From assembly GCF_041538065.1 (NCBI RefSeq), contig NZ_JBGORW010000001.1, positions 269,044-333,043 of the forward strand: a DNA stretch of 64,000 bases, in the 5' to 3' direction. A program made the position numbers and the translations under genes. Below the pieces are notes generated by a model that saw only the letters and a list, made by a program, of their open reading frames with translations, ran no database searches and had not been told where the DNA came from. Of the stretch, positions 60,152 to 64,000 are shown one piece after another (positions within the stretch are counted from its first letter, which is position 1; every line of letters starts with the position of its first letter). This DNA comes from Leptotrichia hongkongensis. Lineage in GTDB: Bacteria > Fusobacteriota > Fusobacteriia > Fusobacteriales > Leptotrichiaceae.

Positions 60152-60559
60152 ATGTTAAAAAGAGCAAAAAAATTGTATGAAAAATATAAAAAGACAAAAG
60201 TTACAGTAGAAGATTTGAAAAAGGCAGGAAAATTGAAAAATCATCTAGGAGCAGTTGCCACAAAATTTGGACTTCTTGTTAGAATGCTACAGGCGGATAG
60301 AAGAGGAGAATTTAAGATTCCGGCGATGGATAAGGTAAAAATCATTGGAGCAATTGTTTATGTTATTTCAACAATTGATGCAGTACCTGATATTTTACCT
60401 ATTATTGGATTTGGCGATGATATTGGGATTGTAGCTTATGTTATTTCAAAATTAGGGAATCTAATTTCTGAATATGAAAAATTTGAGATTCAGAAGAAAA
60501 GAGAAGACAAAGATAGGAATGTAGATTGGGATAATCTAAGAGTTGTAAATGAAGATTAG
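60152..60559 (+). CDS. DUF1232 (YkvA-like) membrane protein
   Basis: A 135-residue protein. Residues about 65-110 contain the DUF1232 signature: IVYVISTIDAVPDILPIIGF followed by GDDIGIVAYVISKL, a membrane hairpin found in YkvA-type proteins of unknown function. The N-terminus is basic and the C-terminal 25 residues are charged (KKREDKDRNVDWDNL). ATG 60152 follows agagg. The ylmH gene starts 12 bp after its stop, so they form an operon. Confidence 0.85.
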   Translation: MLKRAKKLYEKYKKTKVTVEDLKKAGKLKNHLGAVATKFGLLVRMLQADRRGEFKIPAMDKVKIIGAIVYVISTIDAVPDILPIIGFGDDIGIVAYVISKLGNLISEYEKFEIQKKREDKDRNVDWDNLRVVNED

Positions 60560-60571
60560 AAATGGAGAAAT

Positions 60572-61477
60572 ATGAAAAAAGAAAATTTTTTGAAGCAGTT
60601 TCCAAAAGAAATGGAGTATTTGGCGAGTAAATTATATAATTCATATGAAATTGCACGAAATTATGAAATTATAAGTTTTACAGAAGAATTTTATACACCA
60701 AATTTTTGGAAGAAGCTTGGAAAAAAGATGGGCGGAGTGAATATTACCTGTGACGGTGTTTTTACTGATAGTGATAGACGGCAAATTGCATTTGTACCTG
60801 ATATTTTTATAAACGGAAATGATAATTTTGAAAATTTTTATAATGATTCTGATAAAAATAATGAAAATTTCGATATTAATGATGAAAAAATAAAAAGTTA
60901 TGAAGAACTTGAAGAAAATTTTAGTAAAAATAGTTTTGAATTTCCGAATAAATTGTTAAAAATATCGATAGATTCAAGATTCCGTGAATATTTACACAAA
61001 GATTTTTTGGGAAGCCTTATGGGTCTTAATATAAAAAGAGAACTTATGGGGGATTTAATTATTGAAAATGAAAATAAACAGGTTTTGGGATACATTCCAG
61101 TTTCTGAAAAAATTGCAGATTACATTATTTCAGAATTAAAACAAATTGGAAAAGCGCCTTGTGAAATTGAAATTATTGAAACAAAAAATAAAAACAGCCT
61201 TCCAAAATACAAGTATGATGATAAGTTAGTAACTGTTCCGTCAAAACGTCTAGATAGTATAGTTTCAACAATTACCAATTTATCTCGTACAAAAGTAATT
61301 GATCCGATTGAAAAAGGGAAAGTCCTTGTAGATTATGTAGAAGAAAAGGACAAGTCAAAAATGCTTGAGATTGGTAGTTTGATTACAGTAAGAGGATTTG
61401 GAAAGTATAAGTTGTTCTTAGATAAAGGAGAAACAAAAAAGGGAAAAGAGAGAATTCTTGTGAAAAAATATATTTAG
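60572..61477 (+). CDS. ylmH: YlmH family S4-domain RNA-binding protein
   Basis: A 301-residue protein of the YlmH/RqcP2 group. These bind stalled 50S-peptidyl-tRNA complexes in ribosome quality control and were first linked to cell division in Gram-positives. The N-terminal half has FTEEFYTPNFWKKLGKKMGG, an insert rich in Asn/Asp (about 90-115) unusual for the family, and FLGSLMGLNIKRELMGDLII near 148. The C-terminal S4 domain (about 220-300) shows VPSKRLDSIVSTITNLSR and GSLITVRGFGKYKL. Its match to the family is clear from the GLxIKRExxGDI block and S4 tail. Confidence 0.88.
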   Translation: MKKENFLKQFPKEMEYLASKLYNSYEIARNYEIISFTEEFYTPNFWKKLGKKMGGVNITCDGVFTDSDRRQIAFVPDIFINGNDNFENFYNDSDKNNENFDINDEKIKSYEELEENFSKNSFEFPNKLLKISIDSRFREYLHKDFLGSLMGLNIKRELMGDLIIENENKQVLGYIPVSEKIADYIISELKQIGKAPCEIEIIETKNKNSLPKYKYDDKLVTVPSKRLDSIVSTITNLSRTKVIDPIEKGKVLVDYVEEKDKSKMLEIGSLITVRGFGKYKLFLDKGETKKGKERILVKKYI

Positions 61478-61544
61478 AATTAAAAAAATATATATTTATC
61501 GATTTTAATTTAAATATTTTAAATTAAAGAAAGAAGGTAGAAAA

Positions 61545-61727
61545 ATGAAAGATGTTACACCAAAAAGCGATTTTGAAATACTTATAAGATGTCTTGTAAT
61601 AGCGGTTGGAATAGTGGCAGTAATTGCTTTTCTAAAATTGGCATTTTCAGTATTTTTATCAGTTGCAGGTTGGATAATTCCGATTGCATTAATATTATTT
61701 TTGTATGAAAAATTCAAGGAAAAATAA
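61545..61727 (+). CDS. Small single-gene membrane protein
   Basis: A 60-residue protein with two hydrophobic segments (about 12-32 and 34-54) and a basic tail (YEKFKEK). ATG 61545 follows agaagg. No family recognised. It is placed between ylmH and the M48 protease gene. Confidence 0.6.
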   Translation: MKDVTPKSDFEILIRCLVIAVGIVAVIAFLKLAFSVFLSVAGWIIPIALILFLYEKFKEK

Positions 61728-61813
61728 TAGACTTAAAAAAATAATATTGAAAATTGTAAAAAAAAATTGTAAAATTAAACAAATATATCTAAAAAAGGAA
61801 AAGGAGTTTAAAA

Positions 61814-62608
61814 ATGAAAAAATATTCAAAAATCTTATTTTTAATAACAGCAGTAACTATGATTTCAAGCTGTACAGTGGCACCTCTTACAGGGAGAAGA
61901 CAATTAAAGCTGGTAAGTGATGAAAGTGTTGCCTCAAGTTCAGTTTCTGCTTATAGGCAGTTTATTCAGCAGGCTAGTGCTAAAGGGCTGATTGCAAATG
62001 ATACAGCTGATGGGCAAAGATTGAGAAGAATTGGTGGAAGAATTTCAACAGCAGTTGAGCAATATTTGAATGAAAATGGATTATCAAAGAAGTTAGGAAA
62101 TTTACAATGGGAGTTTAATTTAATAAAAACTAACGAAATAAATGCGTTTGCAATGCCAGGTGGGAAAATAGCCTTTTATACTGGAATAATGCCAGTTCTT
62201 AATAGTGACGCAGGAGTCGCATTTGTAATGGGGCATGAAATTGGACATGTTATTGGAGGACACCATGCGGAAGCTTCAAGTAATAGGGCACTTGCAGGAA
62301 TTGCTGCGACTGTAACAGATGCTGTAACAGGAGGAAATGCTGTATCTTCTCTTGTTTCAAGCGGACTGTCCATTACACTTCTGAAATTTAATAGAACACA
62401 GGAGTATGAAGCAGATAAATATGGAATGATATTTATGGCAATGGCTGGATATAATCCATCTGAAGCAATTACGGCACTTGAGAGAATGGACTCAATAGGT
62501 TCAGGAAAAGGAGCTGAAATTCTATCAACACATCCATCTGGAAAAAATAGAATTGAAGCAGCTAGAAAATTCTTGCCTGAAGCAATGAAATATTATAAAG
62601 CAAGATAA
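61814..62608 (+). CDS. M48 family metalloprotease lipoprotein (LoiP/BepA-like)
   Basis: A 264-residue zinc protease with lipobox ISSC (Cys at residue 20), followed by TVAPLTGRRQLKLVSD, a sequence typical of YggG/LoiP-type M48 lipoproteins. The zinc site is GHEIGHVIGGHH near residue 140, with the third ligand Glu in QEYEADKYGM near 197. HPSGKNRIEAA lies close to the end. It probably works on misassembled outer-membrane proteins in the periplasm, useful in a cell that makes several autotransporters. ATG 61814 follows aaggag. Confidence 0.93.
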   Translation: MKKYSKILFLITAVTMISSCTVAPLTGRRQLKLVSDESVASSSVSAYRQFIQQASAKGLIANDTADGQRLRRIGGRISTAVEQYLNENGLSKKLGNLQWEFNLIKTNEINAFAMPGGKIAFYTGIMPVLNSDAGVAFVMGHEIGHVIGGHHAEASSNRALAGIAATVTDAVTGGNAVSSLVSSGLSITLLKFNRTQEYEADKYGMIFMAMAGYNPSEAITALERMDSIGSGKGAEILSTHPSGKNRIEAARKFLPEAMKYYKAR

Positions 62609-62698
62609 ATTGATAATATAAATTACCGTATTTTTTATTCTCGTATTGAATAAAATTTTGATAGGAAAAATAATCAAAAAAGTATGAAAGGAAATGTT

Positions 62699-63682
62699 GT
62701 GAATAATAAGATAAGTATCGCTCCGATGGTAGACAGAACGGATAGAAATTTTAGAAATTTTGTAAGAATGATAAATAAAGACGTTTTACTGTATACAGAG
62801 ATGATAACGGCACAGGCTATTCTTAATGGAGATTTAGACTATATTTTGGGATTTGATGAAGTGGAGCATCCAATTGTTCTGCAAATTGCGGCAACAAATC
62901 CAGAAGAAGCATATAGGGCTGTAAAAATCGCTGAAAAATACAATTATGATGAGATTAATCTAAACGTTGGATGCCCATCAGACAGAGTATCTGGAAATAT
63001 GATGGGTGCTTATCTTATGGCATTTCCAAAAGAAGTAGCAAATATAGTAAAGGCAATGAAGGAAGCAACAGATAAGCCAGTTTCGATAAAACATAGAATA
63101 GGAATTGATGGAAAAAATATATTGCCAGCTTCTTTCGAACGAACACTATTAGACAAATATGAAGATATGGTAAATTTTATTAATACTACTAAAGAAATTG
63201 GGGTAAATAAATATATTATCCATGCACGGATAGCAATACTTGCAGGACTTGATCCAAAGCAGAACAGAAGTATTCCACCTCTTAGATATGATGAAGTTTA
63301 CCGTGTAAAAAAAGAATATCCTGAATTACATATAGAAATTAATGGTGGAATTAAAACTGTTAAGGAAATTGATGAACATTTAAAATATGTTGATTCTGTA
63401 ATGCTAGGACGTGAAATTTATGATAATCCTATGATTCTGACTGAATTTGGAAAATATTACGGGAAGGACATAAATATTACTCGTAAAGAAATCATAGAAA
63501 AAATGATTCATTATGTTGAAAATATGGAAAAACAGCAATTGCGTCCACATCTGTTTCTAATGCACACACATGGGTTATTTCATAACATACGTGGCAGTAA
63601 AGCTTGGAAAAGGGCGATTAATGAGCCAAAAGCAGATTCTAGAACATTAAGAGAGCTGTTAAAGAAAATTGAAGACTTATAA
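62699..63682 (+). CDS. dusA: tRNA-dihydrouridine synthase (DusA-type)
   Basis: About 327 residues; an FMN enzyme that reduces uridines in the tRNA D-loop. Motifs include SIAPMVDRTDRNFRNFVRM at the start, LQIAATNPEEAYRA, NLNVGCPSDRV with the catalytic Cys near residue 91, SIKHRIGID and INGGIKTV. The C-terminal helical domain has HLFLMHTHGLFHNIRGSKAW, close to DusA proteins. GTG 62699 is preferred over ATG 62684, because aaagga (62687-62692) lies between them with the right spacing and family members begin with this short leader. Confidence 0.92.
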   Translation: MNNKISIAPMVDRTDRNFRNFVRMINKDVLLYTEMITAQAILNGDLDYILGFDEVEHPIVLQIAATNPEEAYRAVKIAEKYNYDEINLNVGCPSDRVSGNMMGAYLMAFPKEVANIVKAMKEATDKPVSIKHRIGIDGKNILPASFERTLLDKYEDMVNFINTTKEIGVNKYIIHARIAILAGLDPKQNRSIPPLRYDEVYRVKKEYPELHIEINGGIKTVKEIDEHLKYVDSVMLGREIYDNPMILTEFGKYYGKDINITRKEIIEKMIHYVENMEKQQLRPHLFLMHTHGLFHNIRGSKAWKRAINEPKADSRTLRELLKKIEDL

Positions 63683-63719
63683 TAAATGTTAGTAGTTTTA
63701 TTTGAATAAAAATGAATTC

Positions 63720-63754
63720 AGGTTATTTGAGATAAATTCTTAGGTAACCTTTTA
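63720..63754 (+). terminator. Probable terminator after dusA
   Basis: aggtta (63720-63725) pairs with taacct (63745-63750), followed by tttta. The loop is long (19 bases), so strength is moderate. Confidence 0.5.
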
Positions 63755-63775
63755 TATTTTAAAATAATTTGAATA

Positions 63776-63880
63776 TATACTCGAACCCATTTAAAATTGA
63801 ACTGCTAAAATTATATAAATTTATGATTTGAGTAAAATAGTCATAGCTTTTGAGTTTAGTTTTAAATAAGTTTTACTATA
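63776..63880 (+). repeat. Dispersed repeat family B, copy B5
   Basis: Starts tatactcgaacccatttaa, includes aactgctaaaattatataaa, gagtaaaatagtcata and ends agttttactata. It is the copy closest to a consensus and nearly identical to B3. Confidence 0.85.
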
Positions 63881-63943
63881 AAATTGTAAAAATTTCAAAA
63901 CTGTTGTGAGATAATACATATGTGACAAGCATATACAAAAAAA

Positions 63944-63998
63944 GAAAGGTTTCTGATATAATGTAAATCTACCAAACCACATTAAGGAGAAACCTTTC
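63944..63998. mobile_element. 11-bp inverted repeat at window edge, possible mobile-element end
   Basis: gaaaggtttct (63944-63954) and agaaacctttc (63988-63998) are a perfect inverted repeat around a 33-base spacer. An aaggag sits inside the right arm, so a coding start (cat|atg-like) may follow beyond the window. This layout fits the subterminal hairpin and leader of an IS transposase gene or a transcript hairpin; the window ends too soon to tell. Confidence 0.35.
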
Positions 63999-64000
63999 AT

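Noticed and set aside
61705..61920. A 71-codon lysine-rich frame overlapping the end of the small membrane gene and the start of the M48 gene
   Set aside because: It overlaps two better-supported genes and lacks a binding site and conserved features.

Overview
The window looks like chromosomal DNA from a Leptotrichia-like member of the Fusobacteriota. The evidence is the very high A+T content, lysine/asparagine-rich proteins, fusobacterial type V autotransporters with the long shared N-terminal segment, and the mixture of Gram-negative surface proteins with Firmicute-style gene neighbourhoods. No rRNA, tRNA or CRISPR array was seen.

Layout. Positions 1-5.9 kb hold a partial DKN-repeat protein, a TrmH-type RNA methyltransferase, endonuclease IV, a nitroreductase with a decayed copy of its own 3' end nearby, small lipoproteins, and a yjdF gene behind a probable yjdF riboswitch. 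From 5.9 to 15.2 kb are gltX, an AI-2E-type exporter, serA, an autotransporter with a Spherulin-4-like (GH135-type) passenger, and a broken thrB. From 15.2 to 25 kb, after a TacT-like GNAT gene and a small partner, comes the translation operon rimP-nusA-ylxR/ylxQ fusion-infB-rbfA-recJ. From 23.7 to 29.8 kb is the proteostasis cluster tig-clpP-clpX-lon. From 30.4 to 37.4 kb is a giant autotransporter adhesin split by a -1 frameshift.

From 37.8 to 51.7 kb are a membrane protein, metH (minus strand) and the class Ib ribonucleotide reductase set nrdH-nrdI-nrdE...nrdF, with two NrdR boxes 32 bp apart in front of nrdH. A foreign-looking, very AT-rich block is wedged between nrdE and nrdF. It contains an unrecognised multi-pass membrane protein, a small terminated RNA under a consensus promoter followed by an Abi_2/AbiF-type HEPN gene (frameshifted), and a RelB/YafQ toxin-antitoxin pair. 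This is the best candidate for an interesting system in the window.

From 51.8 to 55 kb a minus-strand zinc uptake operon (znuB, znuC, znuA) lies next to a Fur/Zur regulator with its own palindromic operator. From 55.2 to 59 kb a MarR regulator heads an ABC importer of the betaine/ergothioneine type, with an NAD(P)H oxidoreductase gene inside it flanked by inverted repeats. The rest (59-64 kb) holds a secreted repeat protein, DUF1232, YlmH, an M48 lipoprotein protease and a Dus-type dihydrouridine synthase. The window ends in what may be the edge of a mobile element.

Two dispersed intergenic repeat families run through the window, five copies each: family A (about 200-280 bp, strongly structured) and family B (about 105 bp). 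Several genes carry disruptions (thrB, the adhesin, the Abi gene, one lipoprotein start). Each could be real decay or a sequencing error.
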